NCBI GenBank assembly: GCA_022825945.1
Contig: JAJDVS010000049.1
Coordinates: forward strand, 1-64,000
Source: Pseudomonadales bacterium
Lineage (GTDB): Bacteria; Pseudomonadota; Gammaproteobacteria; Pseudomonadales; Pseudohongiellaceae
DNA length: 64,000 nt
Direction: 5' to 3'
Part shown: positions 40,013 to 48,127 of the stretch, piece after piece
Position numbering within the stretch: position 1 is the first letter of the stretch
Layout: the number at the start of each line of letters is the position of its first letter
Made by a program: the position numbers and the translations under genes
Notes under the pieces: model-generated
What the model was told of the DNA's origin: nothing
Seen by the model: the letters and a program-made list of their open reading frames with translations, nothing else
The model's database searches: none

Positions 40013-41068
40013 CTACATGAAGGTTTCGTTGATGTCGGCGAGCACTTCGCCGCCGGGACAGAGATCGTGCTCATTGAGGCGGTTGAAGGGCTTGTTGACG
40101 GTGTCGGCGAGCTCGTGGAAATCCGACTGGTCCTGATTGATGTACAGCAGCCCCGTGGCGATCTTGCCCTGCTTCTTGTATTCATTCACGTGAAGCAGGG
40201 CATTCTCCCGATTGCCCGGGTCATGGCCCGACCCGGTCTTGTGCAGGTGGATCACCGAACCGTCATGCAAGGTGATTTCCTTGTCCTTGCCTGCTGAATA
40301 TCTCGCGGTGATCTCCTTGCGCATGGGTACGAAATCGATCTCGCTCAGGACGACATTGTTCTCCCAGGTGTTTTTGTAGCCATGAGCCGACAGCGGCGTA
40401 TTGTTAAAGGTGACACAGGGCGAAATCACGTCGATCAGGGCGAATCCCCGGTGGCTGAGGCCCGCCTGAATCAGGGGCACGAGCTGTTCCTTGTCGCCGG
40501 AAAAACTCCGGGCGACGAAACTCGCGCCAAGATCGATGGCCAGGCTGACCAGATCGATATTGTCATACCGGCTTTCCTCTCCGGACTTGGTTTTTGAGCC
40601 AAGGTCGGCGGTGGCGGAAAGCTGACCCTTGGTGAGACCATAGGTGCCGTTATTGGCCACGATATAAAGCATGTTGATGCGGCGGCGCACGATGTGGCAG
40701 AACTGGCCAAGGCCGATGGAGGCCGTATCGCCGTCGCCGGAAATTCCCAGGTAATACAGCTCCCGGTTTGCCAGATTGGCGCCGGTGGCAATGGAAGGCA
40801 TACGCCCGTGAACCGAGTTGAACCCATGGGATCTTTCGAGGAAATACGAAGGAATCTTTGACGAACAGCCAATGCCGGAAACCTTGGCGATTTGATGCGG
40901 AGCCAGGGACATTTCGTGGACCGCATGAATGATCGCGGCGCTGATGGAATCATGGCCGCAGCCGCCGCAAAGCGTCGTCAGGGTGCCTTCATAATCCCGC
41001 CGGGTGTATCCCAGATCGTTCTTCTGCAACTGTGGATGGTGAAATTTGGGTTTGACGATATAACTCAT
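40013..41068 (-). CDS. korB: 2-oxoacid:ferredoxin oxidoreductase beta subunit
   Basis: 351 residues. The TPP-binding region is G-D-G-D-T-A-S-I-G...N-N-G-T-Y-G. Four candidate [4Fe-4S] cysteines are present: L-C-G-G-C-G near residues 34-37, G-I-G-C-S-S near 68 and S-P-C-V-T-F-N near 216. N-T of the V-T-F-N-N motif fits 2-oxoglutarate-type enzymes. It forms a heterodimer with KorA, decarboxylating a 2-oxoacid, probably 2-oxoglutarate, to acyl-CoA with ferredoxin reduction. It is the last gene of a three-gene reverse operon, 14 bases after korA. Confidence 0.9.
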   Translation of the reverse strand: MSYIVKPKFHHPQLQKNDLGYTRRDYEGTLTTLCGGCGHDSISAAIIHAVHEMSLAPHQIAKVSGIGCSSKIPSYFLERSHGFNSVHGRMPSIATGANLANRELYYLGISGDGDTASIGLGQFCHIVRRRINMLYIVANNGTYGLTKGQLSATADLGSKTKSGEESRYDNIDLVSLAIDLGASFVARSFSGDKEQLVPLIQAGLSHRGFALIDVISPCVTFNNTPLSAHGYKNTWENNVVLSEIDFVPMRKEITARYSAGKDKEITLHDGSVIHLHKTGSGHDPGNRENALLHVNEYKKQGKIATGLLYINQDQSDFHELADTVNKPFNRLNEHDLCPGGEVLADINETFM

Positions 41069-41082
41069 GATGGAATCGCTCT

Positions 41083-42945
41083 TCAGGCCGAGACTTGTTC
41101 TTGTTCCGGTATTTCCGGCAGGTCCGCAAGTATCGCCGCCTGGATTTGATCGGCGCTGATGACAACGCCGTTGTAGCTCAGCACCGAGCGCATCTTCTCA
41201 TCATTGGCGCCACAGTCGATCTTGAGCAGGCTTTTGAGCTGGGCGTCGCGGTTCTGTTCGATTACGTAGACGACTTCATGCTCTTCGATAAAGCGGGAAA
41301 CCGTATCGTGGAACGGGTACGAGCGGATTCGCAGCGTATCGAGCCTGACGCCCCGCTTGTCGAACTTGTGCCGCACTTCGGGTATGGCGCCAGCCGTGGT
41401 GCCGAAATAGACCATGCCCCGGGAAGCCCCGCCGGCGTGAACTTCGGGCTCCGGCAATACCTTGCCCGCCCCGGCGAATTTTCTGGCGAGGCGGTCCATG
41501 ACTTCGGCGTAGACATTGCCGTCTTCGGTATAGGCCGCCATGGCGTCGTGGGAACTGCCCCGGGTAAAGTAACTGCCCCGTTCGGGATGGGCGCCTGGCA
41601 GGGTGCGCCAGGGCACGCCATCGCCATCCACGTCGAGATAGCGACCGTATTCCTCCAACTGTTCGAGCTGTTCGCCGCTCAGCACCTTGCCGCGATCGTA
41701 CTTGCGGGCGTCCTCCCATTCCAGCGGTTCGCAAACATGCTCATTCATGCCCAGCTCAAGATCGCTCATGACGATCACCGGCGTTTGCAGCCGGTCGGCG
41801 ATATCGAAGGAATCGGCGGCGAATTCAAAACATTCCTTCGGCGTGGAGGGAAAAAGCAGCACCTGGCGGGTGTCGCCGTGGGAAGCGAAGGCGCAGGAGA
41901 GCAGATCTCCCTGCTGGGTTCGCGTGGGCATGCCGGTAGATGGCCCCACTCGCTGGATATTGAACAGCACCACCGGCACTTCGGCAAAATAGGCAAGGCC
42001 GAGAAATTCCTGCATCAGGGAAACCCCGGGGCCGCTGGATGCCGTAAAGGCCCTGGCGCCATTCCAGCCGGCGCCTATGGCGATGCCGATGGCGGCGAGT
42101 TCGTCTTCGGCCTGCACGATGGCGAATTTCCGCTTCCCCGTGCCCGGGTCGATCCGCAGCCGCTTGCAATACTTGCCATAGGCTTCCACCACGGAAGTCG
42201 AAGGCGTCAGCGGATACCAGGAAGCCACCGTGGCGCCGCCGTAGACGCAGCCAAGGCCAATGGCGGTATTGCCGTCCATCAGAATCTTGCCCCTGGCCTT
42301 GCGCGACGGCCGCAGACGGATGGGTAGAGGGCAGTCGAAGTAATCCCTGGCGTAGTGGTAGCCGAGTTCCAGGGCGTGGACATTGGGCAGAATCAGTTTT
42401 TCCTTGCCGCGGAACTGCTCGCTGATCATGCCGGTGAGAATTTCAAAATCGATGTCCAGAAGGGCGGCAAGGGCGCCCACATACACGATATTCTGGAACA
42501 ACTGGCGCTGACCGGGGTGCTGGAACTCCCGCAGGCAGATGTCCTTGAGCGGAATCGGCAGGAAATTCACGTCCTTGCGGATGGGCCGCAGGGCCTTGGA
42601 CGAGTCGTACAGCACAAAGCCATCGGGTATCACCGATTCGATATCGCGGACGATGGTCTGCTCGTTCACCGCCACCATCAGGTCGACGCCTTCCCGGCGA
42701 CCGAGAAAACCCTTGTCGTTGACCCGCACTTCGTACCAGGTGGGGAGGCCCTGGATATTGGACGGAAAGATATTGTGCGGACTCACCGGAATGCCCATGC
42801 GGAAGATCGCCTTGGCGAACAGGTTGTTGGCGCTGGCCGAACCGGAGCCATTGACATTGGCGAACTTGACGACGAAGTTGTTGACTCCCGCAGTCTTTCG
42901 CGTCTTGCCCGTTTTCCGGCTCGCTGCCTGACTGCGGGAACTCAT
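41083..42945 (-). CDS. korA: 2-oxoacid:ferredoxin oxidoreductase alpha subunit with fused gamma domain
   Basis: 620 residues. A basic, Ser/Thr-rich N-terminal extension (about 1-25) precedes the gamma domain (V-N-G-S-G-S-A-S-A-N-N-L-F, about 30-200). The pyrimidine-binding domain follows (D-G-N-T-A-I-G-L-G; Y-P-L-T-P-S-T-S), then a C-terminal domain. The gamma-alpha fusion is typical of two-subunit Kor/Oor enzymes. The ATG at 42945 overlaps the upstream flavoprotein stop by four bases; a longer frame to 43209 lies inside that gene. Confidence 0.9.
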   Translation of the reverse strand: MSSRSQAASRKTGKTRKTAGVNNFVVKFANVNGSGSASANNLFAKAIFRMGIPVSPHNIFPSNIQGLPTWYEVRVNDKGFLGRREGVDLMVAVNEQTIVRDIESVIPDGFVLYDSSKALRPIRKDVNFLPIPLKDICLREFQHPGQRQLFQNIVYVGALAALLDIDFEILTGMISEQFRGKEKLILPNVHALELGYHYARDYFDCPLPIRLRPSRKARGKILMDGNTAIGLGCVYGGATVASWYPLTPSTSVVEAYGKYCKRLRIDPGTGKRKFAIVQAEDELAAIGIAIGAGWNGARAFTASSGPGVSLMQEFLGLAYFAEVPVVLFNIQRVGPSTGMPTRTQQGDLLSCAFASHGDTRQVLLFPSTPKECFEFAADSFDIADRLQTPVIVMSDLELGMNEHVCEPLEWEDARKYDRGKVLSGEQLEQLEEYGRYLDVDGDGVPWRTLPGAHPERGSYFTRGSSHDAMAAYTEDGNVYAEVMDRLARKFAGAGKVLPEPEVHAGGASRGMVYFGTTAGAIPEVRHKFDKRGVRLDTLRIRSYPFHDTVSRFIEEHEVVYVIEQNRDAQLKSLLKIDCGANDEKMRSVLSYNGVVISADQIQAAILADLPEIPEQEQVSA

Positions 42946-44717
42946 GCGTTGACGGCCTTGGCGGTATTGAAAAGATACTTCTGCATGTCCCAGGCCGCCG
43001 TGGGGCAGCGCTCGGCGCATAATCCGCAATGCAGGCAGAGGTCCTCGTTCTTGGCCATGATGCGCCCGGTGCCCAAGGTGTCGGACACATAGAGATCCTG
43101 CTCCCCATTCTCCGCCGGCGCCAGCAACCGCTGGCGTAATTCCCCCTCTTCGCCGTTGGCGGTGAAGGTGATGCAGTCGGTGGGGCAGATATCCACGCAG
43201 GCGTCGCATTCAATGCAGGACCTGGTGGTGAAAACCGTTTGCACGTCGCAATTCAGGCAGCGCTGGGTTTCGGCATAGCCAAGATCCTCGTCAAAACCGA
43301 GTTCGACTTCGATATTGATGTCGTTGAGGGTCTTTTCCTTGGCGGCATGGGGCACGACATAGCGGACGTCATTACTGATGTCGTTATCGTAGGACCACTG
43401 GTGAATGCCCATTTTCTGGCTTGCCAGGGTAGTAAGGTCCGCCGGCCGGTCCTTGACGTCGCGCCCTTCGCAAAGAAGGTGGATCGACAGCGCGGCGGCG
43501 TGGCCGTGGGCCACCGCGGTAATGATGTTGTCGGGCCCGAGGGCGGCGTCGCCGCCAAAAAACACTTTTTCGTGGGTGGACTGGAAAGTGGTCTTGTCGA
43601 GTACCGGCAATTCCCAGCGGTCGAATTCGATGCCAAGGTCGCGCTCGATCCAGGGGAAGGCGTTGTCCTGGCCGATGGCGCAAAGCACGTCGTCACAAGG
43701 CAGGACCAGCGGCTCTTCGCCCGTGGGAATCAGCAGGCGCCGGCCATTGCCGTCATATTCCCGGCGCACTTTCTCGAACTCCATGCCGCAGAGCTTGCCG
43801 TCCTTGAGCAGATAGCGCTTGGGCACGCAGAAATTGAGGATGGGGATATCCTCGTTCATGGCGTCTTCGATTTCCCAGGGCGAGGCCTTCATTTCATCGA
43901 AACCGCTGCGCACAACCACCTTGACGTCCTCGCCGCCAAGCCGTTTGGAGCTGCGGCAGCAGTCCATGGCGGTATTGCCTCCGCCGAGCACGATGACCGT
44001 CTCGCCGATGGAGTCGATGTGCTCAAAGGCCACATTGGCCAGCCACTCGATGCCGGTGTGGATATTGGGTTTGGCCTCTGCAAAGCCGGGCAAGTCCAGC
44101 GTCTTGCCCAGCGGCGCTCCGGTACCGACGAATACCGCATCGAAGTCTTCGGCGAGCAACTCTTTCATGCTGGTGATTTCCGTGCCGAAGCGGCGCTTCA
44201 CCCCCATGTGCAGCACGTAATTCAGTTCTTCCTCAAGCACTTCCGCCGGCAGGCGGAAGCGGGGGATCTGGGTGCGCATGGCGCCACCGGCCGCAGCGTC
44301 GCGGTCGAACACGGTAATTTCATAACCCAGCGGCAACAGATCCCGGGCCACGGTGAGGGAAGCGGGTCCGGCGCCCACCAGAGCGATATGGCGACCGTTC
44401 TTGCGTTTGGGAACGCCGGGCAGGCGATCCTTGATGTCCGACTTGTAATCCGCCGCCACCCGTTTCAGGCGGCAAATCGCCACGGGCTGCTCTTCCACCC
44501 TGCCGCGCCGGCAGGCGGGCTCGCAGGGCCGGTCGCAGGTGCGCCCGAGAATTCCCGGAAACACGTTCGACTCCCAGTTGATCATGTAGGCGTCGGTGTA
44601 ACGTTTCTCGGCGATCAGCCGGATGTATTCCGGCACGGGCGTGTGCGCGGGGCAGGCCCACTGGCAATCGACCACCTTGTGAAAATAGTCCGGATTGCTG
44701 ATATCGGTTGGTTTCAT
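42942..44717 (-). CDS. GltD-like NAD(P)-linked flavoprotein with ferredoxin domains
   Basis: 591 residues. The N-terminal cysteine-rich domain is as in the glutamate synthase small subunit (C-Q-W-A-C-P-A-H near 18-25; C-D-R-P-C-E-P-A-C near 60-70). An FAD Rossmann site lies at V-G-A-G-P-A-S near 119 and an NAD(P) site at V-L-G-G-G-N-T-A near 255. The C-terminal domain has two [4Fe-4S] motifs (C-I-E-C-D-A-C-V-D-I-C-P and C-L-H-C-G-L-C-A-E-R-C-P). It heads the kor operon and overlaps korA, so it probably passes electrons between NAD(P)H and the ferredoxin used by KorAB. The start at 44717 gives the conserved N-terminus. Confidence 0.87.
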   Translation of the reverse strand: MKPTDISNPDYFHKVVDCQWACPAHTPVPEYIRLIAEKRYTDAYMINWESNVFPGILGRTCDRPCEPACRRGRVEEQPVAICRLKRVAADYKSDIKDRLPGVPKRKNGRHIALVGAGPASLTVARDLLPLGYEITVFDRDAAAGGAMRTQIPRFRLPAEVLEEELNYVLHMGVKRRFGTEITSMKELLAEDFDAVFVGTGAPLGKTLDLPGFAEAKPNIHTGIEWLANVAFEHIDSIGETVIVLGGGNTAMDCCRSSKRLGGEDVKVVVRSGFDEMKASPWEIEDAMNEDIPILNFCVPKRYLLKDGKLCGMEFEKVRREYDGNGRRLLIPTGEEPLVLPCDDVLCAIGQDNAFPWIERDLGIEFDRWELPVLDKTTFQSTHEKVFFGGDAALGPDNIITAVAHGHAAALSIHLLCEGRDVKDRPADLTTLASQKMGIHQWSYDNDISNDVRYVVPHAAKEKTLNDINIEVELGFDEDLGYAETQRCLNCDVQTVFTTRSCIECDACVDICPTDCITFTANGEEGELRQRLLAPAENGEQDLYVSDTLGTGRIMAKNEDLCLHCGLCAERCPTAAWDMQKYLFNTAKAVNA

Positions 44718-44864
44718 CAGGTTTGGGTGCCAAGTCGATTTGGCGGCGCAGCGGTGAAGGCAAGGGCTCAAAGTATAGAAAATTTTTCCGCCACTGTATG
44801 CGATTAGCGGCATTAGCGCGGTAATACTGAGGAATTTTCAGATTTCAGGGCGAAAAATGCCCGG

Positions 44865-44896
44865 AAAAAAAAGGCCCGGTACCTGCGTACCGGGCC
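44865..44896 (-). terminator. Rho-independent terminator (minus strand)
   Basis: A perfect 10-bp stem GGCCCGGTAC / GTACCGGGCC (44873-44882, 44887-44896) with a four-base loop is followed on the minus strand by eight T. It terminates the ilvD-DUF6644-DUF6644 transcript about 160 bases after the last stop. Confidence 0.9.
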
Positions 44897-44921
44897 AAAC
44901 GCACTATCAAGGGAGAGATAA

Positions 44922-44969
44922 ATGAATCAAGTTCCAGCGAACCGGAAAAAATCCACTTACGCACCATGA
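44922..44969 (+). CDS. 15-residue ORF with strong ribosome site
   Basis: ATG at 44922 is preceded by AAGGGAGAGATAA, a strong Shine-Dalgarno for this genome, and ends in TGA after 15 codons (MNQVPANRKK...). It may be the surviving 5' end of a lost gene or a leader peptide. There is nothing downstream on the plus strand to regulate. Confidence 0.3.
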   Translation: MNQVPANRKKSTYAP

Positions 44970-45055
44970 GACTGGCCCCCCCGCCAAAAAGTTCCGGCCC
45001 CGCAAAAAATATTTTCCGGAATTGCGCTCCCCGTCATTCCGTGCGCAGTCGCGAG

Positions 45056-45556
45056 TCAAACGATATGCCCCACCCATCTCCCCGCAAGCACCACCCCTGA
45101 CCACAGCGCCAGCGACAGGGCACCGATGATTTTCAGTTGCGGCCCCGGCACCGCCGACTGCCCCTGTTCGTCCAGGCGCCGGTAGATGCGGAAATGAAAC
45201 CAGGCCATGTTGGCGCCGGCGAGGACAAGGAGGGCCATCTTCCACTGGAATGCGGGATTGAGCATGTGCGAGGCGGCGCGGGTGATGAACATGCCGAGGC
45301 CGGTGATGGTGGCGAAGACGAATGCGCCCCAGGTCCAGGGGACGAGTTCCCGGGCCAGTTCGCGGATGGAGTGGCGCATCGCGGCGAGTCCGAGCAGGCG
45401 CAGGTCGACAAAAAGGATCGAGCCGACCAACATGGCGATGGTGATGACGTGGATCGATTCAATAAAGGGAAACAGCCAGGTGCCGCCGATTTCCCAGCTT
45501 ATCGGCCAGTTTTCAACCTCGATCCAGAATGGCGCCCTGAGGAAATCCGAAAGCAT
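45056..45556 (-). CDS. DUF6644-like multi-helix membrane protein
   Basis: 166 residues with about four membrane helices (near 30-52, 70-92, 103-120 and 140-160). The sequence features W-P-I-S...I-E-S-I-H-V-I-T-I-A-M-L-V-G-S-I-L-F-V-D-L-R-L-L-G-L with a conserved His-rich/Asp-Arg core and a final G-R-W-V-G. It is a close paralogue of the gene immediately upstream (45674-46182). The family is of unknown function; the conserved His and Arg in helices could suggest a cofactor, but this is speculative. Confidence 0.75.
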   Translation of the reverse strand: MLSDFLRAPFWIEVENWPISWEIGGTWLFPFIESIHVITIAMLVGSILFVDLRLLGLAAMRHSIRELARELVPWTWGAFVFATITGLGMFITRAASHMLNPAFQWKMALLVLAGANMAWFHFRIYRRLDEQGQSAVPGPQLKIIGALSLALWSGVVLAGRWVGHIV

Positions 45557-45673
45557 GACGCCTACCTTCGTACCTTGCTTCCGTTCCCGCGTAGAACAGA
45601 TTCCAAAAAGATCCTGCGGCTTCGCGCGGGATGACAGGGAAGGGGATGGATTCGCGGTTCGCTGATCATCGCA
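45557..45673. repeat. Repeat fragment between DUF6644 paralogues
   Basis: Contains AGATCCTGCGGCTTCGCGCGGGATGAC (about 45611-45637), matching the inner palindrome of the dispersed repeat family, without its terminal repeats. Confidence 0.55.
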
Positions 45674-46182
45674 TCAGGCCGGGTAGTGGAGGTATTCGAC
45701 GTAGGCGATCCAGCGGCCCGCCATGGCCGCCATGATCCACAGGCCGAGCGAGAGCAGGGCGGCTGCCTTGACCTTGAATGCCGCGCGCCCGTAGTTGGCG
45801 AAATCCGGCTGGCGGCTCCAGAAATGGATCAGCAGCGTCACCGCAATGGCGCTGAGCAGAAAAACCGCCTTCCCAGCCAAACCGGGTTGTTGAAATAGCG
45901 TAAGGGTCGGGCGAAGACGAAGAAGGAACCCGATACCAGATTCGAGGCCAGCGCCCACCAGAGCCAGGGCAGGAGCCGGTTTGCCATTTCCGGCAGTTGC
46001 TGGGAAGGAACCGCGAGCCCGAGAATGCGCAGGTCGAGCATGACGATGGAGCCCATCACCACCGCGATGCCGAGAATGTGCGCACTCTGGATAATCGGCG
46101 GGAAGCCGGGAATATTGCTTAGCGCCCAAAGCGCCAGGGACTGGCTCATGGCACCGTCGAGAAACTGGCCTGTGGCTGTCAT
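45674..46182 (-). pseudogene. DUF6644-like membrane protein, frameshifted
   Basis: A paralogue of 45056-45556. From ATG 46182 one frame encodes the N-terminal two thirds (I-Q-S-A-H-I-L-G-I-A-V-V-M-G-S-I-V-M-L-D-L-R-I-L-G-L ... N-N-P-V-W-L-G). It then breaks, and the C-terminal third (K-A-V-F-L-L-S ... A-G-R-W-I-A) continues in another frame to 45674. The break is at the CCC run 45872-45874 (GGG on the coding strand); one extra G restores a full-length family protein of about 169 residues. It may be a genuine mutation or a sequencing/assembly slip. The start overlaps the ilvD stop by four bases. Confidence 0.8.
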
Positions 46183-47861
46183 TCCAGCGCCTGGTCGGTC
46201 ACCGCGCCTGTGGACGCCGAGGACACCGTGGCGGCGTATTTCGCGAGCACGCCGCGGGTGTAGCGCGGGGCCGGCGGCCGCCAGTTGGCCAGGCGCGAGT
46301 CGATTTCCTTCCCGTCGAGATCGAGAGTCACGCTGCGGGCGCCGGCGTCGATGCTGATGGGGTCGCCGTCCCTGATGATGGCAATCAATCCGCCATTGAT
46401 CGCTTCCGGCGTGATATGTCCCACCACAAAGCCGTGGGAACCGCCGGAGAATCGGCCATCGGTGATCAACGCCACATCGGCGCCGAGCCCCTTGCCCATG
46501 ATGGCCGAAGTCGGCGACAGCATCTCGCGCATGCCCGGGGCGCCCCGGGGGCCTTCGTAGCGGATGACGATCACATCGCCCCTGGCGATTTGCCCGGAGA
46601 GAACGCCCTTGAGGCATTCTTCCTCCGAATCGAACACCCGCGCCCGGCCCGAAAAGCGGTCGCCTTCCTTGCCGGTCAGCTTGGCCACCGCGCCTTCCGG
46701 GGCGAGGTTGCCGCGCAGTATCACCAGATGGGATTCGGCCTTGATGGGATTGTCCAGGTCCCGCACGATGCGCTGCCCGGGAGGATAATCCGCCACATCC
46801 GCCAGGTTTTCCGCCAAAGTGCGGCCGGTGACCGTGAGACAGGAACCATCGAGCATTCCCGCATCGAGCATGCGCTTCATCAGGGGCTGGATACCGCCGA
46901 TTGCGATCAGTTCCGACATCAGGTAGTTGCCGCTCGGACGCAGGTCGGCGAGCACCGGGGCGTCCTTTCCGATGTGGCTGAAATCATCGAGTTTCAGCGC
47001 AACGCCCATGGTATGCGCCATGCCGAGCAGGTGCAGCACGGCATTGGTGGAGCCGCCGAGGGCGATGACTACCCGGATGGCGTTCTCGAATGCCGCCCGG
47101 GTCATGATGTCGGAAGGCTTGATGTCCCCGGCGACGAGTTTCACGATGGCCGCTCCGGCGCGCTCGCAGTCCGCCTGCTTGGCGCCGGACACCGCATCCT
47201 GGGCCGAACTGTTGGGCAGGCTCATGCCCAGCGCTTCGATGGCCGAGGCCATGGTATTGGCGGTGTACATGCCGCCACAGGAGCCGGGGCCGGGGATTGC
47301 GGTATCCTCGATCCGCTTCAGTTCGATGTCGGAAACCTTGCCGGCGGAATGTCCGCCCACGGCTTCGAACACCGAAACCACGTCGGTGCGTCCGGGGCCG
47401 GGCTGAATCGTGCCGCCGTAGATGAATATCGAGGGCCGGTCGAGCCGCGCCAGGCCCATTACGAGCCCCGGCATGTTCTTGTCGCAGCCGCCGATGGCGA
47501 CGATGCCATCGTGTCCCATGCAGCCGGAGACGGTCTCCACGCTGTCGGCGATGACTTCCCGGGACACCAGCGAATACTTCATTCCCTCGGTGCCCATGGA
47601 GATGCCGTCGGAGACGGTGATCACATTGTAGATCACGCCCTTGCCGCCGGCGGCGTCGGCGGCGCGGTTGACGGTTTCCGCCAGTCTGTCGATGTGCATG
47701 TTGCAGGGCGTGACCATGCTCCAGGTTGATGCGATACCGATCTGTGGCTTGGCGAAATCCTCGTCGGCGAATCCGGCGGCGCGCAGCATGGCCCGGCTCG
47801 GCGCCTGCTCGACGCCATCGACCACCCGCCGGGAGTGCTTGCGCAGATCCTTGTCAGTCAT
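46179..47861 (-). CDS. ilvD: Dihydroxy-acid dehydratase
   Basis: 560 residues. It dehydrates dihydroxy acids in isoleucine/valine synthesis. Cluster cysteines are visible in T-P-C-N-M near residue 54, G-G-C-D-K-N near 122 and G-S-C-G-G-M-Y near 195. Length and motif spacing match the shorter type that commonly carries a [2Fe-2S] cluster, rather than the 616-residue E. coli form. It is coupled to the downstream DUF6644 gene by ATGA. Confidence 0.96.
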   Translation of the reverse strand: MTDKDLRKHSRRVVDGVEQAPSRAMLRAAGFADEDFAKPQIGIASTWSMVTPCNMHIDRLAETVNRAADAAGGKGVIYNVITVSDGISMGTEGMKYSLVSREVIADSVETVSGCMGHDGIVAIGGCDKNMPGLVMGLARLDRPSIFIYGGTIQPGPGRTDVVSVFEAVGGHSAGKVSDIELKRIEDTAIPGPGSCGGMYTANTMASAIEALGMSLPNSSAQDAVSGAKQADCERAGAAIVKLVAGDIKPSDIMTRAAFENAIRVVIALGGSTNAVLHLLGMAHTMGVALKLDDFSHIGKDAPVLADLRPSGNYLMSELIAIGGIQPLMKRMLDAGMLDGSCLTVTGRTLAENLADVADYPPGQRIVRDLDNPIKAESHLVILRGNLAPEGAVAKLTGKEGDRFSGRARVFDSEEECLKGVLSGQIARGDVIVIRYEGPRGAPGMREMLSPTSAIMGKGLGADVALITDGRFSGGSHGFVVGHITPEAINGGLIAIIRDGDPISIDAGARSVTLDLDGKEIDSRLANWRPPAPRYTRGVLAKYAATVSSASTGAVTDQALE

Positions 47862-47942
47862 GGAGATTCCTCATCTTCGAATGGTTCGGGCGACAAGCCC
47901 GAAATATACAACAGCCAGCGGCTGACCGCATTGGCGGGCCTG

Positions 47943-48003
47943 GGAGCCTGCGCCGCGGCGATAGCGAATTTTCGCTTTCGCTAATTCCTGTGGCGCAGGC
48001 TCC
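47943..48003. repeat. GCCTGCGCC inverted-repeat element
   Basis: Arms GGAGCCTGCGCC (47943-47954) and GGCGCAGGCTCC (47992-48003) enclose an inner AGCGAA...TTCGCT palindrome. Related partial copies lie at about 30888 and 50855. It lies in the ilvD/DUF3089 divergent region. Confidence 0.7.
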
Positions 48004-48127
48004 TGGACGCGAAAAAGTAGTCACAAAGTAGTGGGAATGCCCCGTGCGCGGAATCGGGATATACTTCCCCCATACCGACTCGCCAGTTTGCCGAGCAAGC
48101 GGTCATCGGCATCAAGGAGCCCTCGAC

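Larger units (their letters stand above)
44718..45055. other. Intergenic region with terminator, mini-ORF and repeat fragment
   Basis: It holds the kor operon promoter region (AT-rich, 44750-44860), the minus-strand terminator at 44865-44896, a 15-codon forward ORF at 44922-44969, and a fragment of the dispersed repeat (CCGTCATTCCGTGCGCAGTCGC, about 45030-45052). No full gene is present. Confidence 0.7.

Noticed and set aside
43239-44807. 522-residue plus-strand frame opposite the GltD-like gene
   Set aside because: Antisense shadow; the minus strand has FAD, NAD and Fe-S motifs in correct order.
46416-47729. Plus-strand frame opposite ilvD
   Set aside because: No family features; the minus strand carries ilvD cluster cysteines.
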